Shown piece by piece: positions 1 through 11,160 of a stretch of 64,000 nucleotides of DNA. The position numbers and the translations under genes were made by a program. Under the pieces are notes generated by a model. That model was not told the origin of the DNA. It was given only the letters and a program-made list of their open reading frames with translations, and ran no database searches. Origin of the DNA: Taxawa tesnikishii (nom. ined.) (lineage: Eukaryota > Ascomycota > Dothideomycetes > Dothideales); NCBI GenBank assembly GCA_030247885.1, contig JAPDRO010000003.1:1962307-2026306 (forward strand), read 5' to 3'. Numbering within the stretch: position 1 is the stretch's first letter; every line of letters starts with the position of its first letter.

Positions 1-219
1 GAGTCTCCGCTGCACCGCCACGCGGTAAACCACTGGAATAAGGAGTTAGTCAAGAAATACCCGCACCTTAGCATCTATCACGAGTTATTCCAGGTTCCGA
101 GGGGCAACTGGGAGAGCATATATGAGAATTGTCCCCCGCTTGGGCTGGCGGCGACCAAGCATGCGGTCAGGGAAAGGGCGAGGGCGAGGGTGAGGGCGAG
201 GCGGAAGTGGAATGGATGA
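1..219 (+). CDS. 3' end of a DUF4188 / Fma-MO-like monooxygenase-family protein (partial)
   Basis: An open frame enters from the left edge and stops at TGA (217-219), giving about 72 C-terminal residues. It contains a His-rich start, a W-N-K segment, then IYHELFQVPRGNWESIYENC followed by PPLGLAATKHA. In fungal DUF4188 proteins (the family of the fumagillin-pathway monooxygenase af470 and phenylacetaldoxime dehydratase-like proteins) the C-terminus carries a comparable W/YHE-x-Y...G-x-(Y/W)-E-x-(V/I)-Y-x-N-x-PP-(F/L)-GL signature, and I base the call on that. The last 20 residues are an Arg/Ala-rich low-complexity tail. The catalytic part lies outside the window, so the reaction cannot be stated. 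The antisense frame over the same bases (85-303) looks like a shadow. Confidence 0.62.
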   Translation, partial: ESPLHRHAVNHWNKELVKKYPHLSIYHELFQVPRGNWESIYENCPPLGLAATKHAVRERARARVRARRKWNG

Positions 220-1228
220 GCCCGGTCGTGGATGCGAGGAGGGGTATTCTGAGCACGAGTAAGGGACGTATGAGCGGGCGCGACTCGGATGAGTGAGCAT
301 CAAGAGAGCATTGGGAAGACCGGGAGGTATTGAATGGCTTTGGAGTTGAGTCTAGATTTTGCTCCGGGTGCTTTGCGGGTGGTGTAACATGTAAAGGCGT
401 CTATTGAAAGTACTACGTTGTCCGCCAGTCATTCGTCGCTGCAATCCCTTGTAACATATCACATGCGGTCTCTTGAGAGCGTGCTGTTTGAAACGTAGAA
501 CGTGTCGCTCTGGCTGTTATCGTATTGCTGCTAACACATTGTATAGAAAGAGCGGTAGGTTCCACTGGCTTCGGGCGTAAATTCTTCCGACTTGGTGTGG
601 TATCAAGCCTACACCGTGATGGTTTCGGTCGGCTATATATTCGGACTAGCGAACGGTTACCGGCCATACAGCTCACCATCAGGGATGATTGTCGAGAAGA
701 AATACAATACAGGTATTTGTCTCAAGGTCCTCTACACTATGGCATTGTCGCGAGTCTTGCCGATATTGATTCGGCTGTTGCAGCGCTAGTTTCATGACTG
801 CAATGACTGAACTCTCCACGATGACTACGACTTTGACTGTTGAGTCACCGAGGTCAAACCCAACTCGAGTATCGTTATCCAACTGGCAAAAGATCCTTCT
901 TCTCTCAATCTAGCCGGACAATTGCTCACGTGGAATCTCTCACAACGACAGAACGACCCTGGTTGGGGTTCGCTCAAGGGTAAAATGGCCTCCACCACAA
1001 GTCTCCCTTCTGGATCCTCTGTGACATCTTCCGCGGCACTACCGCCGAGCGGTGATCGCTTAATAGTCATGGATCTCGCCCAGGCCAACGAGAGAGATAT
1101 ACACTGTGCAACAGAAAAGGCCGTGGTGGTCGAAGGGATGATTTCGAGTGAGGAAGTGCCGTTGCTCAATAGTACCTTGAGAAACAGAAAAACGAGCCCT
1201 GCTAAAGAAGGACGGCCGGGCGAATTCT
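220..1228. other. Intergenic, no supported gene
   Basis: About 1 kb between the converging ends of the DUF4188 fragment and EFM4, so it should hold both 3' UTRs. Several 60-140 codon open frames exist on both strands, but none resembles a known protein or shows a fungal gene layout. Confidence 0.5.
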
Positions 1229-2085
1229 CTATTTGCACTTCTGGAACACAAGCGTGCAGACACTCTGCCCTTGCCTGCCACCGAAGGTAAATTTCGGGTA
1301 ATCCAGCTCATTAAACAGCTTCAACTGTCCGTCATCCGTCTCAAACCAATTAAGCAGCTCTTTTCTCGTCCAGTTGCAGGAAGTGATAATCAGAAAGGCT
1401 CCCTTCTTGATCAACGGCAGCACTCGCTCCCTGTACGTCTCGCAGACCCTGCGGCCCTGTGCGTCCGTCTCTGCGGAAAGTGATATAGCATCAAACGTGC
1501 CCTTGTCCAGGACGAGATCGAATCCTTCGCTTAGCCAGTCTCCGGCCTGCTCGCCCAGAATATCCCAACGCTCGAAGCGGAGAGTCTGCGGGTCCGGCGG
1601 TGCAGAACCATCGTCTTCCTCAGCCTCTGCCTTCCACTTTTCGTGCCGCTGCTCTGATATCCTGCGCGCGAGTTGCACGCTAGCTTCGCTGTAATCGACC
1701 CCGACCATTTCCCTCTCCAACCTTCTTGCCGGAGCTCAAACAGCATGTGACCATTCCCGGTGCCGAGATCGACTATTCTGCTACCGCGACCTTCTTCTCC
1801 TTTGCTAATCTTTGCGTCCGGTCCGTCGTGCAGGTCCTCTAGGTATTGGATCACTTTTTCCTCGGCGCCGGAGTCGTCGAACCAGATGGTGCCTTCGTCT
1901 TCGGCATCTTCGGCGTTGTTGGAGATTTCGCGGGCGTAGGCTTCGTCCCAGCTGTGAAACGTAGTTAATTATTGCGGCGCTGTGGTGAGCGTCTGTGGAT
2001 GTACGCACAATTGTTTCGTGCCTAGCTCGCTGGGGTCGAGGTGTGTACGCGAGGCATTTGGCGCTGCTACGAGTGAAGTCAGCAT
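1229..2085 (-). CDS. EFM4: Protein-lysine N-methyltransferase EFM4 (See1), elongation factor 1-alpha methylation; one frame break
   Basis: A seven-beta-strand class I SAM-dependent methyltransferase. In yeast, EFM4/See1 methylates a lysine of eEF1A in the cytosol. Exon 1 is 2085-2009, starting MLTSLVAAPNAS and reaching an LDPSELGTKQ motif. A 57-bp intron (1952-2008, GTGCGT...CAG) follows. Exon 2 (1951-1229) begins FWDEAYAREI. Then come EGTIWFDDSGAEE, the SAM-binding motif I VDLGTGNGHMLFELRQEGW, the acidic motif VGVDYSEASVQLARR, DLVLDKGTFDAISL and a C-terminal TSCNWTRKELLNWF. The frame changes between motif I and VGVDYS: the run TTT at 1708-1710 (AAA on the coding strand) is one base short. 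With it the gene is 267 codons, normal for EFM4. The family call is secure. Whether the break is real or a sequencing error is open; I favour error. Confidence 0.88.
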
Positions 2086-2588
2086 AAGGGTGACAGATCT
2101 TTCTCAGGAAACGGTCGCGAGGCACCTTACGCTCCATGGTGGTTGAGGACTGCTGGTCAAGGATAGCCCGAATGGGTAGCCAATGTAGTTGTTGAACGTA
2201 TCCTGCTGATAAAATGTTCAGCGAATTCGTTGATAGCAACAGATTTGGCGATTAAAGGAGAATTGCTGAGGTTCTCCAACACCAACCCCCACATTTCGAC
2301 GATCTCCCGCATGGCATGATGGCGCCCCATTCTTGGCCTGGCTCCCGAAGCCACTGCAGGCCAGTATGTGTGTATCCAACTCACGCAAGTTCACGCTGCA
2401 ACGTCGTATCTAAACAACTGCTGTCTACTGCGTTCCATTTCGCTCTCCTAAACAACATATTTCGTTTAATGACACGGCCTGCCTCACGACTATCCATGTT
2501 TTAGTATCTACCAACTACTGGATCCGGCCCCCATCCAGACAACATCAACACCATCCCTCTAGTTAGCTCGAGATACACCACGACCGCA
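2086..2588. promoter_or_regulatory. Divergent promoter region between EFM4 and the Ark/Prk-type kinase
   Basis: About 500 bp separates the two divergently transcribed start codons, so it must contain both promoters and 5' UTRs. I see no sharp TATA box or repeated operator. The 60 bp before the kinase ATG are rich in C and A with ACATCAACACC and ACACCACGACCGCA, a common leader composition in filamentous fungi. Confidence 0.5.
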
Positions 2589-5500
2589 ATGGCTGCTCCG
2601 TATGCCTCTTCCGCTATGGCAGGCCTTCCTCAGCGGGCCGCTAACTTTGGCGCTCCCGTGCCAGTGTCCAATGCCCCTCCTGGTACTTTCGCTCCCGGAA
2701 CCAAGGTTCAAGTCGGCTCTCACCGCGTAATAATCGAGAAATACCTCTCCGAGGGTGGTTTTGCCCATGTTTACGTCGTGCGAGTACCAAAAGAAGGAAA
2801 CAAACATGAGATCGCCGTCCTCAAACGTGTGGCTGTTCCGGACAAGGAGGCATTAGCAAATATGCGGACGGAGGTCGAGACAATGAAGAAACTCAAAGGA
2901 CACCGGCACATCGTCACATATATTGACAGCCATGCCAGTCAAATGAAGGGAGGGGGCTATGAGGTGTTCCTTCTTATGGAGTTTTGTGCAGGCGGCGGCT
3001 TGATCGACTTTATGAACACACGGCTACAGCACCGACTTACGGAGCCAGAGATTCTAAAGATATTTGGTGACGTGAGTGAGGGAGTTGCGACCATGCACTA
3101 TCTGAGACCTCCGCTTCTGCACCGCGATCTCAAGGTCGAGAACGTTCTGATCTCAAAACCGCCCACTTCTTCTTCTGGCGTGGCATACAAGCTCTGCGAT
3201 TTTGGAAGTGCAGCACCTCCGCGACCGGCAGCGACCAATGCAGCAGAGGGGAGGTTGATCGAGGACGATGTGCAGCGACATACGACAATGCAGTACAGGA
3301 GTCCGGAAATGGTGGATGTTTGGCGGAAACAGCCGATCGATGAGAAGAGTGATATCTGGGCGCTAGGAGTTCTGTTATACAAGCTGTGCTATTACACTAC
3401 TCCGTTCGAAGAGGTCGGCCAAATGGCCATTCTGAATGCGAGCTTCAAATATCCGCATTATCCACCGTTCTCGGACAGGCTCAAGAGGCTGATTGGTCAG
3501 TAACAACTACAGGACGAACAAGGCTGAGTTTCTGACAACATCGTAGGTTCAATGCTTAAGGAAGATCCAAAGCAGAGGCCGAACATTTACCAAGTGATCA
3601 AGGAAGTTTGCAGCATGCGAGGAACGCCGGTACCAATCAAAGATGTATGTGGTCCGATACTGCGGACTGCGATATGCGACACTGACAGGCTAGATCTATG
3701 CAAACCGGACGCAATCCGAAGCCAGGAAGAACGAGCACCTGCCTTCCCCAGTACCATCTGTTGCGTCACCGCCCCTGCTGGCATCCATCATGCACCGCCA
3801 GTCAAACAAGTACAAGCGATACCGGACATTGCTCCAATGAGACGCGGAAGGCCCACAGCGCCAGCACAGCAGGCCCCTGTGTCAAAGTCTAGCGCTAACC
3901 CTTCTCCAGCACGAGGTGATCCCTTCGCTGCACTAGACTCAGCCTCTTACCAGGTTCGAGTTGGAGCAGTAGATGAACTTTCAGCCCGCTTTCCCTCGTT
4001 AGACGAGTTTTCCATTGCTGTTGACAAGGGTGGCGACTTCAAGTTCGCGCCGTCTGCGCGGACAGAACAGACGGATTTGAACACCCGGACTACCCATGCC
4101 TTAGCCGATAAAGTATTTGCCCAACCGAAACCAGCTCAACCCACTACCTCAGAGGTACAGCGCAAGGCAGCTTCACAGCTGCGTCCAACAAAAGTACAGA
4201 GTGACGATTCTTCGAGCAGACGGTCAGAATCTTCCAAGGACAACAATCTCCTGCATCAGCCGACCGCAGTCAGGCCAGGATACGCTTCTACGGGAACCAT
4301 GACCTCGCCTTCCCCTCCTGTGACACTCCCGAAGCTCCCGGAGATCAAGCATCGGGCAATCTGGCGGGTGCCTGACCATAACAGATCTTCCAGTCAACCG
4401 CGCGCATCACCGTCCTCGCAATCGGCGGCAAACTCACTCAAACCGAAAAACCCGCAACGGCCATCGTTCCTCGACACAAACAGGTCAAAATCCCAATCGA
4501 GCACCGTCACCCTACGATCTCCTGCCTCGTCTCGTCCCTCGCTAGAAGGGCACAGACCATCTGATATGGATATGAACGATAACCTGACGCGCGCCAAATC
4601 CGCGAACTCGAAAGCACGGCCAGTGAGCGCGGCTTATGTCGAATCCAACCTTGACTTCCTACGGGACCAGGAGAGAGAATCGGCTTCGAAGAAGAGGCCT
4701 TCACTTGATATCCGGCGACCTAGCAGGCAGCCATCTGGAGAGAATGAGGTTGCTATCGATGACACGAACATCGAAAGTGATACAGATTATCTTCGAAGTG
4801 TCGAAGGTGGCCAGAGCGCCGGGTGGAGCAGCAGTAGGAAGAGCTCCGACCATAAGAAACGAACAAGCCTGCCGTCTCTTGGCCTAAGCGGCACGAAAGT
4901 GTTCGGTAGCAAGCTTGGGGATGCGTTCAGGAGATTTGAGTCTGGTGGAAGCGACAAGAAAGACAAAAGACCCGATCAACCTCTGCGGACGCCTAGTCCA
5001 CAGCCACCTGGGCAAACCGAAAAGGCTTTGCTTAGCCCGATTTCGGGATCCGAGGCCACGGCTTCTCCGCCTGGTAATAGAGGCAGTATGACTGCGGATC
5101 TTGCAGAAACGGAAGACCTACCACCAGAAGTGCGGCGAGAACTCGAAAGACGCAGGCTCGAACAAGAAGAAAGACGGGTGGCAGAGGCGGCAGCAGAGCA
5201 TCGCAACCGCACAGCCAACGGTCAGACTGTACCGAATCGCGCGAGCACGATCCAGAAACGGGTCCAGTCACTGCTGGACGAGGGGCGGCAGTCTCCCGCA
5301 CCTAGACGGACGGCAGAAGGCTACGGACACTACACCGACAACCCTCATCCACAACAGCAACTTCCGCTGGCGGTCAGCAACAAAGGTCCGCCGCCCATGG
5401 TAGCCCGCAAACCGGTCGTTGCCGCGCCTGCTGCCAATATGGCGTACAGCAAGCCCAGACAGCAACAGCCTATGAACCCACCCATAGCTTCAATTCCTAT

Positions 5501-5959
5501 ACCGTCCGCGTCCGCGCCGCCTGCCCATCCGAGACCGGCCTCGAGACCTAGTGCGCCACCGAAGCCCATGGCTCTCAGGACAGGCACGCCGGTGCAGGAT
5601 ATCTCGTACCCGCAACCGCCAACAGCAAGCCGAGAGGCAACGTCGGCGGGGATAATGCTCCCGCGAGCGGGCCGCGTAGCAGGGGAGCAGGACCAGGGCT
5701 TGCGGCACTGCTCGCGCGCGACGCGGAAGGCGTTGCCGCGCCGGGTGGTGGTCACACTCAAGACCCCAGCGCTGATATCAGGACGGCGGACAGCGTGCCG
5801 ACGGACGCGGTGGGGGTGCAGGAGGATTGGGAGGCGGACTTCAGTAAGCGCTACCCCAGTTTGAGCGGCATTGAGATGGTGGAGACGGAGATTGTTGCCA
5901 ATGCCGGCGGCGGCGGAGGGCCCGGTGGTAGGAGGATGCTGAGGGTCAAGGACGTGTAG
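2589..5959 (+). CDS. Ark1/Prk1/NAK-family serine/threonine kinase (actin and endocytosis regulation); two frame breaks
   Basis: Exons are 2589-3495, 3547-3644 and 3694-5959, with 51- and 49-bp introns. The N-terminal kinase domain (residues about 40-330) has the glycine loop EGGFAHVY, the VAIK lysine in IAVLKRV, LLHRDLKVENVLI, LCDFGSA and the activation segment TTMQYRSPEMVD, all typical of the NAK/Ark1-Prk1 group that phosphorylates cortical endocytic adaptors. The long tail is disordered and Pro/Ser/Lys-rich, with DPFAALDS and an R-(F/Y)-P-S-L motif near residue 480 and again at the C-terminus (ADFSKRYPSLSGIEMVE). The frame changes twice: at CCCC 3772-3775, between SVASPP and the conserved IPDIAPMRRGRP, and at GGGG 5648-5651. 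Each run is one base short. With both bases the gene gives 1091 codons and ends at TAG 5957-5959. As deposited it stops early at 5864. Confidence 0.88.
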
Positions 5960-7019
5960 TATATGTACGCTTCGGTGTCTGCGTTGAACAATAGAACCGC
6001 GGCCCGGAAACAGGGGTCCGGTGTCGGTTGTGACTCGCTCTTTGACAGTTCTGACTGTCGTTCACTTCGGCTTTGCCGTTCCCTGATGAACATAGCCGCC
6101 GGTTGTTGGCTAGATGAGAAGAGGTTTGCAGAATGACGGGTGGTTGTGACACACAGTGTATTGTTGTGCGAGTAGTTCTAACGAGGGCAGAAATACAAGA
6201 TCGCGCCATGAGTCTCACCGCCGTCACTCGCTTAGGCAAGGAGGTTACATATGCCCGCTTTGTCGACCGGTTAGCCAGCACGTTGACAACTTTGCGTCTG
6301 GCCTTTTGCAGGACTGTCTGACATTCACACATGGAATTGAGTTCCATGTGGGTTATGACCCCCATTCAAGTATCAAGGCGCAGCAATTGTATGCTTAGAT
6401 CAGGAGCTTCATCTTGATGTCTTTTGTCACGCCAATTCTACCGACAAAAAAACTTGCAATAGAGATAGTAAACTATATGTACAGAGCAAACGTCTCCGGT
6501 GCCCTGTCGGAGAACCTGATAGACTAGACGTTTAGACAATGTAGAAATATCCTTACACGCTTGTATCCGTCCACAATTTCTGGGCCCGGAGCTTTTTCTT
6601 CCGGCTGCCTTCTCTATCGGGTTTAGTCAACGGTGCCAAGTGAACTGCTACAAGCCTCTTCCGAATACGAGACCGTGCCGATATGACACAGTCCAACGAA
6701 CAGATATTCCTTCTATGATGTGATCTAAAAATGTCGCAGCTAGCCATTGGGCAATCTGAAACACATGCCCCTCGCAGATTGCAGGCACGCGGAATCCCTC
6801 ACCAATCCTCCTTGAGCGTGCGCGACGAATCACGTCTGAAACTAACGTCTATCAATCTCCTGAGGCTGGAATAGCGTATTTGGGCATTGCGGCCCTAGAC
6901 GTTTTATACACGGTCTGATCAACAGGGGAGTCACAGTCTTTCTCTTTGTCTAGTTTTCATCTCTTCTCCCGACTCTTGTTCGTTCGTTGCGCGTGCGAAA
7001 AAGCCGTTGAACATTTGAC
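5960..7019. other. Intergenic, no supported gene
   Basis: About 1.06 kb between the kinase stop and the wall-protein start. Open frames here are short and overlap on both strands without conserved motifs. The last 100 bp are pyrimidine-rich (TCTTTCTCTTTGTC, CTCTTCTCCC) and probably form the promoter and 5' leader of the downstream gene. Confidence 0.45.
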
Positions 7020-8519
7020 ATGTCTTCTTACGGGGTGCTTTCACGATCCGCTGTTTACGTGCTCTTTGCGTGTTTCGGAGTTTACGCGCAGTTGTCGAGT
7101 GAGTGGGCGCCTGGCAGGAAGCCGCTTGGAAGAATTCAATCTGTTGCTGTGTAGTCAAATACTGACCACGAGCTTGCCACACAGCCGCTGATGTCGCCGA
7201 CAATGTCAAACAGGGCATGGGAGATGAATCGGACTTGTCTCCGAATGTGACCACGTTTGTGTCTACCGCGCCGACCGCGAGCATCTCTTGGGTGACCTAT
7301 TCGACCACGGATACAGATGTTTCCGAAATCGCACACACTGAAGACGTGCAGACCGGTTTTGATACACCAACCCCGAGCTTTTCCTGGATAACACTCCCAA
7401 CGGACGTTACAATCAGTGCTCCTTTCGCCCACACTGAGCTTGGAGAGACTGGGTTCGATACGCCGACCACGCCGACCCCAAGCATATCCTTTACTATCCC
7501 TCCAACCACTAAGCACACGCTTGGGCCCGTGGCCGAATCTGCGCGCATCGAGGTATCAGATAACGGATTCGTGACACCGTCTGCACATATCGAGGCAACT
7601 CAGACCGCCATTGTCGCACCGACTCCGCATACCGAGGTGGCACAGCCTGATTTGAACACGCCATCCACAACAGAAGGCCCAGTAGCCCAGCCAATCGAGG
7701 TCAAACCAACCGCCGAGCCAGCGTCTCCGGGGGAGATCAGGGTCCGAGCCAGGATGCGACAGCATTTCAAACAGGAGGATCGTTCGCAACCTTCTCCAGC
7801 CCTTCCGTCGTGCCCCAGAACACCCCCGCCGAAACTCCATCGCCAGTACCAACTGCCAGCGACGCCGGACCCGAAACCCCAACCCCCACCCTCCCGGTCC
7901 TCCCGCTCCTGAACGCCGCCGTGACGCCGACATCGGGCGTATACGTCGTAGCCGGGCAGACGCTCACGCCCGGCGGCGCCGCCATCACCGTCTCCAACAC
8001 CCCCATCTCCGCAGGCACCGGCGGCGGCGGCGGCGGCGGCGGCGTCGTCTTCGTCATCGGATCCTCGACCATCGCCTTCGCAACACCCCCACAACTCCGA
8101 CCAGCGCCCCGGACACCTCCGCCGAGATCCAGACGGTCTCGCGCAGCGGAACGGCCGCATACCGCATCGGGACGCAGACCTTGGCGCCCGGGAGCGCGGT
8201 CACGGTGGGCGGGACGACGTATTCGCTTCCCGTTTCCGGTTCCGGAGTGCGCGTGAACGGGGCCGCGGCGGGATCGGATGGGGCTCTGGCCTCGGGTGCG
8301 CGCACGCGGGTTGAGGGTGCGGGTGGCAGTACGCTTGCGACTGTGTCCGGGTCGTCCGGCCCCGCTCCTTCCCTCTCCGCGTCTGCCGGTGGAGGATCGT
8401 CCGCGGCTCCGGCGGCAGCTTCGCCGAGTACGGCGGACGCAGCGGTGGAGAGGACGGTGTGCGTGGGTCGTTTGGTGGCGGTTGGGTTTTGCGCCGTGAT
8501 CGGGCTGAGGCTGATTTGA
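7020..8519 (+). CDS. Secreted, GPI-anchored-type cell-wall protein with Gly/Val repeat module; two frame breaks
   Basis: Exon 1 (7020-7098) encodes MSSYGVLSRSAVYVLFACFG followed by VYAQ, a signal peptide. An 86-bp intron (7099-7184, GTGAGT...CAG) follows. The mature part is Thr/Ser/Pro-rich with repeated HTE-x(5)-F-x-T-P units (residues about 60-190). Then come wall-protein modules: GVYVVAGQTLTPGGAAITV, VVFVIGSSTIAF, AAYRIGTQTLAPGSAVTV and GTTYSLPVSGSGVRVNG. After a Ser/Ala stretch it ends in a hydrophobic tail (LVAVGFCAVIGLRLI), as expected for a GPI signal. Two runs are one base short: GGGGG 7729-7733 and CCCCC 8086-8090. With them the gene is 472 codons. An eight-unit GGC repeat codes for glycine. 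It is a smaller relative of the protein at 46.8-50.4 kb. Function is probably structural or adhesive; no enzyme domain is seen. Confidence 0.75.
8020..8043 (+). repeat. (GGC)8 trinucleotide repeat inside the wall-protein gene
   Basis: Eight consecutive GGC units encode a polyglycine run between the two repeat modules. Being in frame, its length can change by whole residues without breaking the protein. Confidence 0.9.
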
Positions 8520-9005
8520 ACGGGGTAATGGGATTTGCATACAGTAATGGCTTAATGCGTGAGACACGAAACGATACCCCTATTAATCTCTTCGGAATTC
8601 GAGTCTTTTATTCATGGCCCTTTGGGATTGTCAAAGGGGTCGACACTGGAACACTTGCCGAGTAGATGGAAAGATGACCGAAGTAGAGAGTACCAAGTAA
8701 TCCCCCAACTCTGCTTCGATGCTGCGGGTTACGGCCTTGTTCGATTAGAGATATTGCTCAACTATAGGGTATACCAAAAACCTCCCACAGATCACTTCTG
8801 GTTCGCCCTCACCAAAAACGCAAAGGGAACCGTGGTGTAAACTCGTCGCGCTGCATCCACAAACAACGGTGAGAACCAAGTATTCAAAACCTTCTTAGGC
8901 ATGAAACCCGCCTGATCGTCATGTCCTGCCTTGTTTTTTTCTTCTTCTTTCTTTTTCTCGTCCTTGTGCTCGTACCACATCCTCCGAATCTCCTGGTTCC
9001 CAGAT
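8520..9005. other. Convergent 3' intergenic region, no gene seen
   Basis: The 486 bp between two converging genes hold a T/C-rich tract (TTTTTTTCTTCTTCTTTCTTTTTC near 8933-8957) and no convincing open frame. Confidence 0.5.
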
Positions 9006-10317
9006 CTACACATCGCCTATCCAATCGAATCCAGCACCGGTCATCAAACTAGCAACGGTGAATAGCCCGGCCCAGCCCGCCGCGCCCCATGGTTCGCTGC
9101 CTTCAATCGTACCCCAAACCCTCACCATCGTGTTCGCGGCAGTGGCCAAAGCAAGGTAGATCGTGCGCTTTGCCAGAACCTCTTCCCTCGTACCCTTTAG
9201 ACCGATGTTGTGCTTGACAGTCTGCCAGAGAGTAGCGGTGCGCGGATCGAAAGGCTCGAACGGGTAGGTCGAGGATGCGGCTATGGAGGCGCTGAAGAGG
9301 AAGGATTCGGCTGCGTATCCGATCGGCAGGAAGGTGGAGATGATCAATGGAAGCGTGGCGTTGTGCATGTATTCGAGGGTCGCGATGCTGTCAAAGTGCG
9401 TGATCAGGTACGTGGGAAGCCAGGTGAAGAAGCTACCGTATACGGCGAGTGAGTAGAGTGTCGCAGCGAAGACGGTCGCGTAGAGTCGAATGGGCGTATC
9501 CGCGGCCAAGGCTTGGGAAAGGGTATGTGGGTGTTTGATACCGGCGTTGGCGCGGTTGAGTGGGCGCAAGAGGAAGAAGGGAATAGTGAGTGAGGCGAGG
9601 TCAATGGCCATGGAGAGGGAGTTGTTGAGAAGGGGCACCTCGTTGAAAATGTACATGAAGAAGTAATAGGGAATGTGGGTGAGGAATGTCAGGTTGAGGA
9701 CGTCCCAGTCTGTAGCAGACGCGTTAGCAATTGCTCTGATGATATGACGCGCGCGTGATCATGCGCCGACTGTCTTGACGCGCTCTAAACGATCCAGAAC
9801 CGGTCCATCACTGTCGTGCATTACGTTCGAATGGTCAAGTCGCGCGCAAACGCGCATAACACCCTCGCCCTCTTTCGCGCGCGCAAGAAAATGCGATATA
9901 CGTACAATCCATCCTCAGTGCCCATGGAAGCGCCAAGCTGACGACCTTGAATCCAAGCAAAGCGCCAATCTGCCATGGCTCGTCGATCCTCCTGCTGGGA
10001 CCCGCGAGATCGTGGCCAGCAATGTCAGGTACGACGCTGTACAGCCCCGCGCTGACACCCAGGCTCAGCAGGACGGCGAGAGGGAAGCGAACGGCGCGCC
10101 GAAATCGCGAGCGCGGCATGATGGCGGAGGAGATGGTGTCGGTGCCGGAAATGGAGGAGCGACGCTGCGAGGTGTGCGATGTCTGGTCGCGTAGTGCGTC
10201 GGCTGGGATAGTGTCGAGGGAGACGTTTGTGGTGAGGGCGTCAATGGCTTCGGTTTTGGTGGTGGTAGTGGTGGTGTCTGTGGGAGCGATTGTCATAAAG
10301 GGAACGTGGGACGACAT
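9006..10317 (-). CDS. Fungal polytopic membrane protein of unknown function
   Basis: Exon 1 is 10317-9906 and exon 2 is 9709-9006. The intron (9710-9905, GTACGT...CAG) restores the frame across RMDYWDVLNLTFLTHIP. The 371-residue product has a Thr-rich hydrophilic N-terminus of about 75 residues. About six to eight hydrophobic segments follow, for example FPLAVLLSLGVSAGLYSVV, IGALLGFKVVSLALPWAL, FLTHIPYYFFMYIF, LYATVFAATLYSLAVYGSFF and LPLIISTFLPIGYAAESFLF. No signal peptide or transporter signature is evident. I do not recognise the family. The clean intron and full-length frame argue that the gene is real and intact. Confidence 0.72.
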
Positions 10318-10572
10318 GGTTGAGGTCGCGCTGAAGAGGTGGAAGGTTGGGTGCAGTGGCTGGGAAAGGAATGACCTTGTCGCAAAAGAGAGGTTGCAAG
10401 AGACGCGGAGCAGAGTGACGTCGGTAGAAAACGCGAATTCTTGGCATCGTATAGCACAACACGAGCTTCAGCCAACTTGACTGTGTACACACACACCCTC
10501 GACACTTGGACTGTCGACGCTCGCACTCGCACTCACACTCATATCCACTTCAAAAGTCCAGATACTGCAGAC

Positions 10573-11160
10573 CAACCTCTTCTCATCGTTGCACTGCTGA
10601 ACCGCCGAGCATATCGTATCCCCGTAGAGCACGATGTTGACCCGCGAGGCATAGTAGAGACCTTCCATGATCACGGAGCAGACCGTGATAAGGCATACAA
10701 AGGGTTCGGGGTGTCCTCCACTAGTTGGGGGCGTTTCCTCCATGGAACCAGGCAAGACAGTTCCGAGTGGCACTCGAATCCTCAGAAAGAGGAACGCGTC
10801 CAGGACTTGGCAGCACTCTTACTGCGATACGGAGCTGACAAGTCACTGTGGGTTAGAGGAAAGGATCTCCGTTGTTGGCTCTCGAACATGTTCGACCCGG
10901 GTCCAGCGGATGAGCTCCTTCGAGATTCTGAGCCAGTGTTAACAAAAATCCAAGCCAACGTCCAGGCTGCGCTCAATTCTCGTTTTCAAATCCAAGCGGG
11001 ATTCCGCAGTGGTGGACATGTCGGGATCGAAGACGGCACGGAACGCGCTAAGGGTATCGCGAGCGATGTATCGCTTTCTTTGAGCCCAAGAATTCTTCAA
11101 GTGATACCACTCCTCAATACATGGCATAACCACCCGATGCGCTTATGCTCTGCCCAGTAA
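10573..11160 (+). pseudogene. Possible C-terminal relic of an ankyrin-repeat-type protein
   Basis: Within a longer open frame, residues encoded from about 10573 look protein-like: FHDHGADRDKAYKGFGVSST, then SWGRFLHG, then AALLLRYGADKSLWV. The two HGAD/YGAD segments spaced by an aromatic S-x-W-x-x-FL segment resemble the end of fungal ankyrin-repeat (often NACHT-ankyrin) proteins. The upstream 40 codons look non-coding and no effector domain precedes it, so this is probably a remnant. It ends at 11160, overlapping the tail of the opposite-strand SDR by 47 bp. A real small gene remains possible. Confidence 0.35.

Noticed and set aside
7767-8567. 266-codon minus-strand frame
   Set aside because: Antisense of the GPI-type wall protein; its Arg/Gly/His-rich sequence comes from the GC-rich repeat coding.
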